Positions 1 through 8,267 of a DNA stretch of 64,000 nucleotides are shown in pieces. Below the pieces are notes generated by a model. That model did not search any database. It had not been told where the DNA came from and saw nothing but the letters and a program-made list of their open reading frames with translations. Within the stretch, counting starts at the first letter, position 1. Each line of letters starts with the position of its first letter. The translations under genes were made by a program, and so were the position numbers. This DNA comes from Amycolatopsis sp. FDAARGOS 1241 (GTDB lineage Bacteria; Actinomycetota; Actinomycetes; Mycobacteriales; Pseudonocardiaceae). Location: positions 3,968,001-4,032,000 of the forward strand of contig NZ_CP069526.1 in the NCBI RefSeq assembly GCF_016889705.1, given 5' to 3'.

Positions 1-1532
1 TCGGTGCCGAACATCTTCGGCAGGAGCTCGCCGCGCGACTGCCCGTCGCCGTGCTCACCGGAGAACGAACCACCGAGTTCGGCCACCAGGTCCGCCGCGC
101 GCTCCATGAACCGCCGGTACGTCGCGACGCCGTCGGTGGTGTAGAGGTCGAACGGGATCCGGGTGTGCACACAGCCTTGTCCGAAGTGGCCGTACAGACT
201 GGGCCCGGTGTCGCTGGCGTAACCGAATTCCTCGTACAGCGCGGTCAGCCGGCGAAGGTACTCACCGAGCCGCTCGGGCGCGACGGCCGAGTCTTCCCAG
301 CCCTCGAAGGTGTCGGCCCGGCCCGGCACGTGGGCCGTCGCGCCGAGCCCGGCTTCGCGGACCTGCCACAGCTCGGTCTCCCGCGCCGGGTCGTCGAGGA
401 ACGCGACGTCGGCTTCGTGGGGGCTGTCGTGCAGGGCGGCCAGCATCCGCTCGGCGCGGCGGTCGACCTCCTCCGTGGTGGCGCCGCCGAATTGCACCAT
501 GAGGAACGCCCGGCCCTGGGGCATCTCCGCCAGCGCCTGCGGGTTCATGTCCTTGAGTTGCTGGTCGCGAATCAGCTTGTGGTCCACGCCCTCCAGCGCG
601 ATCGGCTCGTGCGGCAGGATCTCGGGCACGGCGTCGGCGGCCGTCGCGATGTCCGGGTAGCCGAGCACGACCAGTGTCCGCTCGGGCAGCACCGGCACCA
701 GTTTCAGCTCCGCGCGCAGCACCGTGACCAAAGTGGACTCCGAACCGACGAGCAGCCCGGCGACGTCGAAGTGGTTCTCCGGCAACAGGGAATCGAGGTT
801 GTAGCCCGAGACCCGCCGGGGGATCTGTGGGAAGCGGTGGCGGATTTCGGCGGCGTACTCGTCGCGCAGCCGGCGCAGCTGCCGGTAGATCGCGGCGCGC
901 GGATCGCCGCGGTGCTCGATCTCGGCGTATTCCTCGTCGGTGGTCTCGCCGCACCAGAACCGCGTGCCGTCGGCGAGCAGGACTTCGAGCCGGGCGACGT
1001 TGTCGACGACCTTGCCCGTGCGCTGCGCGGTAGCGCCGCAGGAGTTGTTGCCGATCATGCCGCCGAGGGTGCAGTTCATGTGCGTGGCCGGTTCCGGCCC
1101 GAACCGCAGGCCGGTGTCGGCGAGCTGCCGGTTGAGCTCGTCGAGCACGAGCCCCGGCTGGACCACGCACGTGCGGGCGTCCTCGTCGACCGACTCCAGC
1201 CGGGTGCAGTATTTCGACCAGTCGAGCACGAGTCCCGCGCCGGTGCATTGACCGGCGAGGCTGGTGCCGCCGCCGCGCGAGAGCACCGGCGCGCCGAACT
1301 CCCGCGCGACCGCGAGCGCCTCGACGGCGTCGTCCGGAGAGCGCGGCACGACCACGCCGAGCGGCACCTGGCGGAAGTTCGACGCGTCGGTCGAGTAGGC
1401 CGCACGGGTGCCGTCGTCGAACCGGACTTCGCCGCGCACGCGCGCCCGCAGGGCGTCGCCCAGCGCGGCGAGGTCGAGGTCGGGTGCCGGCGGGTGCCGG
1501 ACGACGGGGTCCGGCACGTGCACTTGGGTCAT
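1..1532 (-). CDS. FAD-linked oxidase, GlcD/YdiJ type (3' end outside window)
   Basis: The reading frame enters at the left edge and starts at ATG 1532; 510 codons are inside the window and no stop is reached. It should oxidise a 2-hydroxy acid using FAD. Visible landmarks are the FAD-binding_4 nucleotide loop (SRGGGTSLAGQ, about residues 80-90), GGMIGNNSCGA, and the later GHFGQGCVHTR and SGEHGDGQSRGE motifs typical of the GlcD/D-lactate and D-2-hydroxyglutarate dehydrogenase group. The combination resembles the large fusion proteins (about 950-1000 residues) with a C-terminal 4Fe-4S/cysteine-rich half; that half would lie outside, so this is inference. It is the last visible gene of a leftward operon, 13 bp after the enolase-superfamily gene. 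The substrate is unknown. Confidence 0.85.
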   Translation of the reverse strand, partial: MTQVHVPDPVVRHPPAPDLDLAALGDALRARVRGEVRFDDGTRAAYSTDASNFRQVPLGVVVPRSPDDAVEALAVAREFGAPVLSRGGGTSLAGQCTGAGLVLDWSKYCTRLESVDEDARTCVVQPGLVLDELNRQLADTGLRFGPEPATHMNCTLGGMIGNNSCGATAQRTGKVVDNVARLEVLLADGTRFWCGETTDEEYAEIEHRGDPRAAIYRQLRRLRDEYAAEIRHRFPQIPRRVSGYNLDSLLPENHFDVAGLLVGSESTLVTVLRAELKLVPVLPERTLVVLGYPDIATAADAVPEILPHEPIALEGVDHKLIRDQQLKDMNPQALAEMPQGRAFLMVQFGGATTEEVDRRAERMLAALHDSPHEADVAFLDDPARETELWQVREAGLGATAHVPGRADTFEGWEDSAVAPERLGEYLRRLTALYEEFGYASDTGPSLYGHFGQGCVHTRIPFDLYTTDGVATYRRFMERAADLVAELGGSFSGEHGDGQSRGELLPKMFGT

Positions 1533-1545
1533 CGGCGGTCCTCCT

Positions 1546-2634
1546 TCAGACCGGGTACTCGGCCGCGACGTCGGCCCGGTAGGTCAGGCCGTGGCCGGGG
1601 GCGGATCGAGACGGGGTGACGGTGCCGCCGCCGGGATCGAGGCAGCCGTCGAACAACAGGTTCTCGACGCGGTCGTGGTCGGCGAACCACTCGAGGTGCC
1701 GGAAGTTCGGCGTCGCGACGGCGGCGTGCGCCGCGAGGTTCGGCGCGCAGTGGCCGGACACCTCGCGGTTCGCGGCGGCCGCCAGCGCGGCGGCGCGGCG
1801 CCACTCGGTGAAACCGCCGCAGCGCGTGACGTCAATCTGCAGGCAGTCGACGACCGGCACCAGTCGCGCGAAACCCGGCAGGTCGTAACCGTATTCGCCC
1901 GCAGCGATGTCGGGCCCGCCAGAGCTGCGCAGGCTCGCGAGGCCGGCGAGATCGTCGCTGGAAACGGGTTCCTCGAACCACGTGACGCCTGCGTCCCGCA
2001 ACGGTTCGAGCAGCCGGCGCGCCAAGCCGGGGGAGTACGCGCCGTTGGCGTCGACGTACAGTGCCGCGTCACTGCCGAGGACGTAGCGCGCGAGCTCCAC
2101 GCGCTTGAGGTCCCGGTCGACGCGAGTGCCCCACGCCTCGCCGATCTTGATCTTCACGCGTGGGATCCGCTGCCCCGCGACCCAGCCTTCGAGCTGGTCG
2201 GTGAGCTCCTCGTCCGTCATCGAGGTGAATCCGCCGCTGCCGTAGAGGTCGACCTCGTCGTGCACCCGTCCGAGCAGGCCGCTCACCGGCACGTCGAGCG
2301 ATCGCGCCGCAGCATCCCACAGCGCGATGTCCACTGCGGACAGTGCGCACGACACCAAGCCGGGCCGGCCGAGGTTGCGGATCGCGCGCTGCATCGCCGC
2401 CCAGCACGCCGGGACGTCGGCGAGCGGCGCGCCCAGGACGGCGGGCGCGAGGGTGTGCTCGATCAGCGGCACGCAGGCCGCGTCGGCGTAGGTCCAGCCG
2501 AGCCCGCGCACGGGGCCGGCCGCCACGTGGACGACGACGATCGTGGTGCTGTCCCACGACAGTGTGCCGTCGGCTTCCGGCGCCGGGGTCGGTACTTTGT
2601 GCGCTCGCGCGGTGACGCGTTCGACCGAGGTCAT
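1546..2634 (-). CDS. Mandelate racemase/muconate lactonizing enzyme family protein
   Basis: 362 residues, enolase superfamily. The TIM-barrel catalytic set is visible: K161-x-K163 (VKIKIG), metal ligands D195 in DANGAY, E221/E222 in FEEP and E247 in AAGEYG, then D268 (LQIDVTRCGG) and H295 (SGHCAPN). A KxK plus His arrangement is that of the mandelate racemase subgroup, so it probably abstracts the alpha-proton of a hydroxy acid or sugar acid (racemase or dehydratase). Its ATG overlaps the TPP-enzyme stop (ATGA), indicating translational coupling, and the FAD-linked oxidase follows. The operon looks like a pathway for a 2-hydroxy acid, but the actual substrate cannot be read from sequence. Confidence 0.85.
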   Translation of the reverse strand: MTSVERVTARAHKVPTPAPEADGTLSWDSTTIVVVHVAAGPVRGLGWTYADAACVPLIEHTLAPAVLGAPLADVPACWAAMQRAIRNLGRPGLVSCALSAVDIALWDAAARSLDVPVSGLLGRVHDEVDLYGSGGFTSMTDEELTDQLEGWVAGQRIPRVKIKIGEAWGTRVDRDLKRVELARYVLGSDAALYVDANGAYSPGLARRLLEPLRDAGVTWFEEPVSSDDLAGLASLRSSGGPDIAAGEYGYDLPGFARLVPVVDCLQIDVTRCGGFTEWRRAAALAAAANREVSGHCAPNLAAHAAVATPNFRHLEWFADHDRVENLLFDGCLDPGGGTVTPSRSAPGHGLTYRADVAAEYPV

Positions 2635-4427
2635 CGGTTCGGCCCGCCCGGCAGGAACTCCTGCACCTTCGTCTTCACGCCCTGCACCACGAGGTGCAGC
2701 GCCTCCGGATCACCCTTGAGCACGGCCTCGGTGGCGGACTTCATCTGCTCGAACGTCACGTGCGGCGGGATCGGCGGCACCTCCGGGTCGCACCGGACGT
2801 CGAGGACCGCGGGCTTGGCCGCGCTGAGCACGGTGTCCCAGGCCGAGCCCAGCTGCCCGGGTTTGTCCACGGTGACCGCGGTGAGGCCCAGCGACAGCGC
2901 GAAACCGGCGTAGTCGACGTCGGGCAGGCTCTGCGACTCCTCGAACTTCGGGGCGCCGGTCATCGCGCGCAGCTCCCACGTGACCTGGTTGAGGTCATTG
3001 TTGTGGAAGACGCAGATCACGCAGCGCGGATCGGTCCACAGGTGCCGGTAGCGGGCGATGGTGATGAGCTCGGCGAGGCCGTTCATCTGCATTGCGCCGT
3101 CGCCGACGAGCGCGATCACCGGCCGGTCCGGATGCGCGAACTTGGCGCCGATCGCGTACGGTACGCCGGGACCCATCGTGGCGAGCGTGCCCGACAGCGA
3201 CCCGCGCATGGTGCCGCGGATGCGGAGGTTGCGCGCGTACCAATTGGTCGACGAGCCGGAGTCGGCGGTCACGATCGCGTTGTCCGGCAGCCGGCGCGAG
3301 AGCTCGGAGACCACGGCCATCGGGTTCACCGGCACGGCTTCGACGGCGGCTTCGCGGTCGACGGTCTCCCACCACGACGCGACGCTGCGCTCGATCTTCT
3401 CGCGCCACGAGCGGTCTTCGCGGCTCGCCAGCTTCGGCAGCAGTGCGCGCAGGGTCTCGGCGGCGTCGCCGACGAGGTTGACCTCCGTCGGGTAGCGCAG
3501 GCCGATGAACCGGCCGTCGAGGTCGATCTGCACGGCCCGGGCCTGACCGAAGTCGGGCAGGAACTGCGAGTACGGGAAGTTCGAGCCGACGATCAGCAGC
3601 GTGTCGCAGTCACGCATCAGCTCGTAGCTCGGGCGAGTGCCGAGCAAGCCGATGGCGCCCGTGACCCACGGGAGGTCGTCGGGCAGGACATCCTTGCCCA
3701 GCAAGGCTTTCGCCACGCCCGCACCGGTGACCTCCGCGACCTGGCGGACCTCCTCGGCCGCCCCGCGCGCGCCCTGCCCGACCAGGATCGCCACCTTCGC
3801 GCCGGCGTTGAGCACCTCGGCCGCTGCGTCGAGGTCGCCTTCGGGCGGGACCGGTCGCGGCCACGAGGTGCCCGGTGGCGAGGAGGGCACCTGCTTGAAC
3901 ACGTGCTTCGGCGGGCTGTACGGCTCTTCCTGCAGGTCGGCGGGGATGATCACCGCCGTCGGACAGCGCCCCGAGACCGCGGTGCGGAAAGCCCGGTCGA
4001 GCGCGTTGGGCAGCTGCTCCGGCACGGTGACCTCGACGAGGTATTCGCTCGCGACGTCCTTGTACAGCGCCTGGAGATCGATCTCCTGCTGGTAGCTGCC
4101 GCCCCTCGCGCTGCGCGCCGTCTGCCCGACGATCGCCACGACGGGCACGTGGTCGAGTTTGGCGTCGTAGAGGCCGTTGAGCAGGTGGACAGCCCCCGGC
4201 CCGGAGGTCGCCAGGCACACGCCGGGCCGGCCGCTGAACTTCGCGTAGCCGACCGCCTCGAACGCCGCCATCTCCTCGTGGCGTGCCTGCACGAACCGCG
4301 GGTGGTTGTCCGCCTTGCCGAACGAAGCGACGATGCCGTTGATGCCGTCGCCCGGATACGCGAACACCTGCTCGACGTCCCACTCGCGCAGCCGCTGCAG
4401 CACGTAGTCGCCGACAGTCTGGGTCAT
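2631..4427 (-). CDS. Thiamine pyrophosphate-dependent enzyme, pyruvate oxidase/PoxB-like
   Basis: 598 residues with the three-domain TPP-enzyme order. The N-terminal PYR domain carries the activating Glu (QARHEEMAAFEAVG, about residue 50). The central domain has VGSNFPYSQFLPDFGQARAV. The C-terminal PP domain has the GDGAMQMNG...NND metal/TPP motif. The spacing and NNDLNQVTWE resemble actinobacterial pyruvate dehydrogenase (quinone)/pyruvate oxidase-like proteins rather than acetolactate synthase. It is the first gene of a leftward operon with an enolase-superfamily enzyme and FAD-linked oxidase, divergent from a MarR regulator across 70 bp. Alternative: another 2-oxo-acid decarboxylase or carboligase; the family call is firm, the reaction is not. 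Confidence 0.85.
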   Translation of the reverse strand: MTQTVGDYVLQRLREWDVEQVFAYPGDGINGIVASFGKADNHPRFVQARHEEMAAFEAVGYAKFSGRPGVCLATSGPGAVHLLNGLYDAKLDHVPVVAIVGQTARSARGGSYQQEIDLQALYKDVASEYLVEVTVPEQLPNALDRAFRTAVSGRCPTAVIIPADLQEEPYSPPKHVFKQVPSSPPGTSWPRPVPPEGDLDAAAEVLNAGAKVAILVGQGARGAAEEVRQVAEVTGAGVAKALLGKDVLPDDLPWVTGAIGLLGTRPSYELMRDCDTLLIVGSNFPYSQFLPDFGQARAVQIDLDGRFIGLRYPTEVNLVGDAAETLRALLPKLASREDRSWREKIERSVASWWETVDREAAVEAVPVNPMAVVSELSRRLPDNAIVTADSGSSTNWYARNLRIRGTMRGSLSGTLATMGPGVPYAIGAKFAHPDRPVIALVGDGAMQMNGLAELITIARYRHLWTDPRCVICVFHNNDLNQVTWELRAMTGAPKFEESQSLPDVDYAGFALSLGLTAVTVDKPGQLGSAWDTVLSAAKPAVLDVRCDPEVPPIPPHVTFEQMKSATEAVLKGDPEALHLVVQGVKTKVQEFLPGGPNR

Positions 4428-4497
4428 GACAGCTCCTCGGTGCGTCGGATTCGCCTGTGAGGTCGCTGTACCCGTTTTCGGGCCCTACCATGCTTGC

Positions 4498-4953
4498 GTG
4501 CCGCAAAGTTTCTCCAGCGATTCCGCCGCCGCGCTCGCCGCGTTGCGGGCGATGGTCACCATCGCCGACTCCAGCGTCGAGCACGCGACCGGGCAGCTGA
4601 CGCTCACGCAGTTCCGCGCCCTGCGCGTGGCGGCCGACCGCACGCCGGTCACGATGGGCCGCGTCGCCGACGAGCTGACGATGAACCCGTCGACGGTCAC
4701 TCGTGCGTGTGATCGCCTGATTTCTCTGGGATTGCTCCAGAAAGCGCAGAACCCGTTGAACAAACGCGAGATCTTGCTCGCGCCGACGGCGAAGGGCCGC
4801 CAGGTCGTGGAGCGCGTGGACGAGGAACGGCGCCGCGTGCTGGACGCGGTGCTCGACCAGCTGGCACCCGAGGTGCGCGTGGCTGTGGTCTCGGCGTTGG
4901 GACGATTCGCGGAAGCTGCCGACGGTGCAGGAACAGTTGCGTCAAGCAAATGA
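4498..4953 (+). CDS. MarR-family transcriptional regulator
   Basis: 151 residues if GTG 4498 is used; the frame stays open upstream, but the residues before this point are not MarR-like. The winged helix is visible at about residues 48-105 (VTMGRVADELTMNPSTVTRACDRL, then the wing NPLNKREILLAPTAKG). It lies head-to-head with the TPP-enzyme operon, so it probably represses that operon and itself from the shared 70-bp region and responds to a small acid or phenolic ligand. It ends before two hairpins that separate it from the convergent monooxygenase gene. Confidence 0.88.
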   Translation: MPQSFSSDSAAALAALRAMVTIADSSVEHATGQLTLTQFRALRVAADRTPVTMGRVADELTMNPSTVTRACDRLISLGLLQKAQNPLNKREILLAPTAKGRQVVERVDEERRRVLDAVLDQLAPEVRVAVVSALGRFAEAADGAGTVASSK

Positions 4954-4955
4954 CC

Positions 4956-5012
4956 TTCGGCGCTCGCGCCGAACGCACGGAGGGAGGTACCGTCACGGCG
5001 ACGGCACCTCCC
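4956..5012. terminator. Two hairpins between convergent genes
   Basis: The 99-bp gap between the MarR gene and the convergent monooxygenase holds two inverted repeats: TTCGGCGC/GCGCCGAA at 4956-4973 (2-base loop), and GGGAGGTACCGTC/GACGGCACCTCCC at 4982-5012 (one mismatch, 5-base loop). No U-tract follows on either strand. They probably act as a bidirectional terminator. Confidence 0.6.
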
Positions 5013-5052
5013 TTCGACTCACGCCCGTGCGGGATCCGCGGCGAGCGCGGGC

Positions 5053-6393
5053 TCACGGCTGCGAAAGCCCCAAGTGATCCCGCAGCGTCGGCCCGGAGTA
5101 CTCCGTGCGGAACACTCCCCGTTCCTGCAGCAGCGGCACCACCTTGTCCGCGAATTCGTCCAGCCCGCCCGGCGTCACGTGCGGCACGAGGATGAACCCG
5201 TCGGCCGCGTCCTGCTGCACGAGGTCGTTGATGGTGGTGGCGACGGTGTCGGCGGAGCCGATGAAGTTCTGACGGCCCGTGACCTCGATGATGAGCTCCC
5301 GCGATGTCAGGTTCTTGGCCTCCGCGAGCTGCCGCCATTCGTGCGCCGTGGCCACGGGGTCGCGGTACTGCCGCACGCTCGCGCGGCCTTTCGAGAACAG
5401 CTCCGAGCCGACGACCGGGTCGAAGGATGGCAGCGGGCCGTTCGGGTCGTGGTCCGACAGATCGGTGTTCCAGAGCTGTTCGAGGAACTTGACCGCGGTC
5501 GCCTCGCTGACCTGGGCGAGCCGCACCTCGTGAGCCTTTTCGTGCGCGTCGGCGTCAGTGTCGCCGAGGACGAAGGTGGCGGCGGGGAGGATGACGAGCT
5601 GCTCGGAAGTGCGGCCGTACTTCGCGAGGCGGTCCTTGACGTCGCGGTAGAACGGCCGGCCGGTTTCGAGCGCGGCGTAGCGGGTGAAGATCGCGTCGGC
5701 GGTGGCCGCGGCGAACTCGCGGCCCTCGTCGGAGTCGCCGGCCTGGATGATGACCGGGCGGCCCTGCGGGCTGCGCGGCACGGGGAAGCGGCCGTCGATC
5801 GTGAAGTGCTCGTCCTGGTGGGAGAACGCGCCGGCGCGGGCGTCGGACAGGAAGCGGCCCGACGCCTTGTCGGCGAGCACTTCGTCGCCTCGCCAGGAGT
5901 CGAACAACTCCCACGCCGTGCGCATGAACGTCTCGGCGCGCGAGTACCGCTCGTCCTGCGGGAGGAACCCGCCGCGGCGGAAGTTCTCGCCGGTGAAGGC
6001 GTCCCACGACGTCACGACGTTCCACGCCGCCCGTCCGGCCGAGAGGTGGTCGAGCGACGCGAACTGCCGCGCCACCTCGAACGGTTCGTTGAACGTCGAG
6101 TTGATCGTCCCCGCGAGACCCAGCCGTTCCGTGACCGCGGCCAGCGCGGCGAGCACGGTGAACGTGTCGGGCCGGCCCACGACGTCGAGGTCGTAGATGA
6201 GCCCGTTCTGCTCGCGCAGCCGCAGGCCCTCGGCGAGGAAGAAGAAGTCGAACTTGGCGCGTTCGGCCGTCTGGGCGAGCTTGACGAACGAGCTGAACTC
6301 GATGTGACTGCCCGCTTCCGGGTCGCTCCACACCGTCGTGTTGTTGACGCCGGGGAAGTGCGCCGCGAGGTGGATCTGCTTCTGCTCCGTCAT
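5053..6393 (-). CDS. NtaA/SnaA/DszA-family FMN-dependent monooxygenase
   Basis: 446 residues. ATG 6393 follows GGAGGG at a good distance, right after the stop of the upstream monooxygenase. Hallmarks of this luciferase-like subfamily are LAAHFPGVNNTTVWSDP at the N-terminus, FFFLAEGLR, VGRPDTFTVLAALAAVTERLGLAGTINSTFNEPFEVAR, HLSAGRAAWNVVTSW and RPVIIQAGDSDEGREFAA. These proteins use FMNH2 from a separate reductase to open C-S or C-N bonds (dibenzothiophene sulfone, nitrilotriacetate, thioethers). It is the second gene of a two-monooxygenase operon. The substrate is unknown; sulfur scavenging is a plausible role. Confidence 0.9.
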   Translation of the reverse strand: MTEQKQIHLAAHFPGVNNTTVWSDPEAGSHIEFSSFVKLAQTAERAKFDFFFLAEGLRLREQNGLIYDLDVVGRPDTFTVLAALAAVTERLGLAGTINSTFNEPFEVARQFASLDHLSAGRAAWNVVTSWDAFTGENFRRGGFLPQDERYSRAETFMRTAWELFDSWRGDEVLADKASGRFLSDARAGAFSHQDEHFTIDGRFPVPRSPQGRPVIIQAGDSDEGREFAAATADAIFTRYAALETGRPFYRDVKDRLAKYGRTSEQLVILPAATFVLGDTDADAHEKAHEVRLAQVSEATAVKFLEQLWNTDLSDHDPNGPLPSFDPVVGSELFSKGRASVRQYRDPVATAHEWRQLAEAKNLTSRELIIEVTGRQNFIGSADTVATTINDLVQQDAADGFILVPHVTPGGLDEFADKVVPLLQERGVFRTEYSGPTLRDHLGLSQP

Positions 6394-6404
6394 CGGGTCC
6401 CTCC

Positions 6405-7526
6405 TCAGGCGGCGTAGCGATTCGCGGGCCGCGGCAGGCCGAACCGGCCGCGCAGCGTGGCGGCGTCGTAGTCGTGGCGGAACCCGCCGCGCTCGCGCAG
6501 TTCGGGCACCAGGCCGCGCGTGATGGCGGTGAGGTCGCCGGGGATCGAGCCCGGCCGCAGCCGGAAGCCGGTGAGGCCGGCGGCGTGCCAGTCGAGCAGC
6601 AGGTCGGCCAGTTCGGCGGGAGTACCGGTGAAGACGTGCGCGTCGGAGGTGTATTCGGCCCCGGCCAGGTCGTCGAGGTGCGCCTTGCGGCCGGCTGCCG
6701 CGCCCGGCTTGTCGTCGAGGAAGACGACCAGGTCCGCGAACACCTTCAGGCGATCGTCGAGCGCGCCGACGATGTCGCCGGCCTGCGAACGGTCCCGCGG
6801 AGTCACGTACACCAGGTCCGCGGCACGCTCGGCCAGGCGATAGGCGACGTCGTTGTGCGCAAGCGCGGCGACGAGCGGCTGGCCCTGCGGCGGCCGCGGC
6901 GTGATCGACGGGCCCTTCACCGAGAACCAGCGCCCCTCGAAGTCGATGTAGTGCAGTTTGTCGCGGTCGACGAACCGGCCGGTGGCGACGTCGCGGATCT
7001 CGGCGTCGTCCTCCCAGCTGTCCCACAGGCGGCGCAGCACCTCGACGTAGTCGGCGGCCTCGTCGAACAGGTCCTCGGCCGGGCCGGGGGAGCGGCGCCC
7101 GAAGTTGGCGTACTCCTCTTCGTGACGCGACACCTGCACCCGCACCCCCGCGCGGCCGCCGCTGACGTAGTCGAGCGTCGCGATCGCCTTCGACAGGTGG
7201 AACGGCTCCGTGTGGGTGACCACGGCCGTCGGCACCAGCCCGATGCGGGAAGTCAGCGGCGCGACGCGCGAAGCGATCAGCACCGCGTCGAGCCGGCCCT
7301 GCACGACGTCGGTGCGGTCCTCGAACGGGCCGCGGGCGCCGGTGCGCAGCGACAGGAAGTCCTCGAACGTGACGAAGTCCAGCTTCGCCGCTTCGGCCTC
7401 CTGCACCAGGCCGCTCCAGTAGCCGGCAGTGAGCAGTTCGGCCGGCCGCGCGGCCGGTTCCCGCCACGCCGCCGGGTGCCAGCCCGCGCCCTCCAGCGCG
7501 ATCGCCAGGTGTGGTCCTGCCGTCAT
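6405..7526 (-). CDS. LLM-class flavin-dependent monooxygenase (NtaA/DmoA-like)
   Basis: 373 residues from ATG 7526. Bacterial-luciferase fold features: FVTFEDFLSLR, VLIASRVAPLTSRIGLVPT (beta-strand 3), HTEPFHLSKAIATLDYVSGGRAGVRVQVSR and a C-terminal HVFTGTPAELADLLLDWHAAGLTGFRLRPG. It is distant from, but the same superfamily as, the next gene 11 bp downstream, so two related oxygenases form one operon. The GLVPT...TEPF pattern suggests the FMNH2-dependent NtaA/SnaA/DszA/DmoA branch. No flavin reductase is encoded nearby; it must be supplied in trans. Confidence 0.88.
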   Translation of the reverse strand: MTAGPHLAIALEGAGWHPAAWREPAARPAELLTAGYWSGLVQEAEAAKLDFVTFEDFLSLRTGARGPFEDRTDVVQGRLDAVLIASRVAPLTSRIGLVPTAVVTHTEPFHLSKAIATLDYVSGGRAGVRVQVSRHEEEYANFGRRSPGPAEDLFDEAADYVEVLRRLWDSWEDDAEIRDVATGRFVDRDKLHYIDFEGRWFSVKGPSITPRPPQGQPLVAALAHNDVAYRLAERAADLVYVTPRDRSQAGDIVGALDDRLKVFADLVVFLDDKPGAAAGRKAHLDDLAGAEYTSDAHVFTGTPAELADLLLDWHAAGLTGFRLRPGSIPGDLTAITRGLVPELRERGGFRHDYDAATLRGRFGLPRPANRYAA

Positions 7527-7618
7527 GCGCCCGTCCTTTCCGCTCGCCCTGCCCTTCGAGTGTGCTCCCGGGCACGTCGGGCGGGCAGCCGTGATCAGCC
7601 ATTGGGAAACACGGGGTT

Positions 7619-7636
7619 TTCCCGCCTGATCGGGAA
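7619..7636. promoter_or_regulatory. Inverted repeat in the divergent monooxygenase/DUF302 region
   Basis: TTCCCG-N6-CGGGAA is a perfect 6+6 inverted repeat in the 162-bp region between the leftward monooxygenase operon and the rightward DUF302 gene. It is a candidate operator, but no regulator is encoded next to it. Confidence 0.35.
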
Positions 7637-7688
7637 TAACGCGAGCGGGTAGCGTTCTGGGGGGAACGGCGCGCACGAGGGAGTGGTG

Positions 7689-8087
7689 ATGGCCGGAGAA
7701 GGCGTGGTGACGGTCGCTAGTGGCCGGCCGGTGGGCGAGACCGTGGACCGGCTGGTGGAGCTGGCCGAGGCGGCGGGGCTGGTGGTGTTCGCGCGGATCG
7801 ACCACGCCGCCAACGCGGTCGCCGCGGGCCTGACGCTGCGCCCCATGCAGCTGCTCGTGTTCGGGCACGGCCGCGGCGGTACCCCGCTGCTCGCCGACGG
7901 ACCCACGAGCGGCCTCGACCTCCCGCTCAAGGCTCTGGCCTGGGAAGACGAGGACGGCCACACCCACGTCACCTACAACGACACGACCTGGCTGGCCCAA
8001 CGCCACGGCCTCGGTGAAGCCAGTGCGGCCGCCGTCGCCGCCCTCGGCAAAGCCCTGCCGACGCTCGTCGCGAAGGCGACCGAGTAG
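7689..8087 (+). CDS. DUF302-family protein
   Basis: 132 residues from ATG 7689; GAGGGAG lies a few bases upstream, which favours it over the in-frame GTGs at 7683 and 7686. The DUF302 pattern is clear: an N-terminal strand-helix (VVTVASGRPVGETVDRLVELAEAAGLVVFARIDH), then LRPMQLLVFGHGRGGTPLL and a late LPLKALAWEDEDGHTHVTYND. DUF302 proteins are small alpha/beta proteins of unknown biochemical role. It is divergent from the monooxygenase pair. Confidence 0.85.
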   Translation: MAGEGVVTVASGRPVGETVDRLVELAEAAGLVVFARIDHAANAVAAGLTLRPMQLLVFGHGRGGTPLLADGPTSGLDLPLKALAWEDEDGHTHVTYNDTTWLAQRHGLGEASAAAVAALGKALPTLVAKATE

Positions 8088-8093
8088 CGCTGT

Positions 8094-8117
8094 GCCGGGC
8101 GGCAGTCGCTGCCCGGC
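8094..8117. terminator. Hairpin after the DUF302 gene
   Basis: GCCGGGC and GCCCGGC are separated by 10 bases just after the DUF302 stop, ahead of the convergent FUSC gene. The stem is GC-rich and lacks a T-run, so it is a likely intrinsic-type or pause terminator. The remaining bases up to 8267 show no gene. Confidence 0.5.
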
Positions 8118-8267
8118 GCAGCAGCTTTGCAGCAAGCCGGCAGGTTTTCGGCCTCCGGGAAACCGTGCTGGACCGGGCGGCTCGCTCGCTCGGCGTTCAC
8201 GTGACCCGGGCCAACGGGGTCGCGGAGCGTTGTGCTGCTTCGCCAGGGCGGGCGTTCCGCCGGTTGC

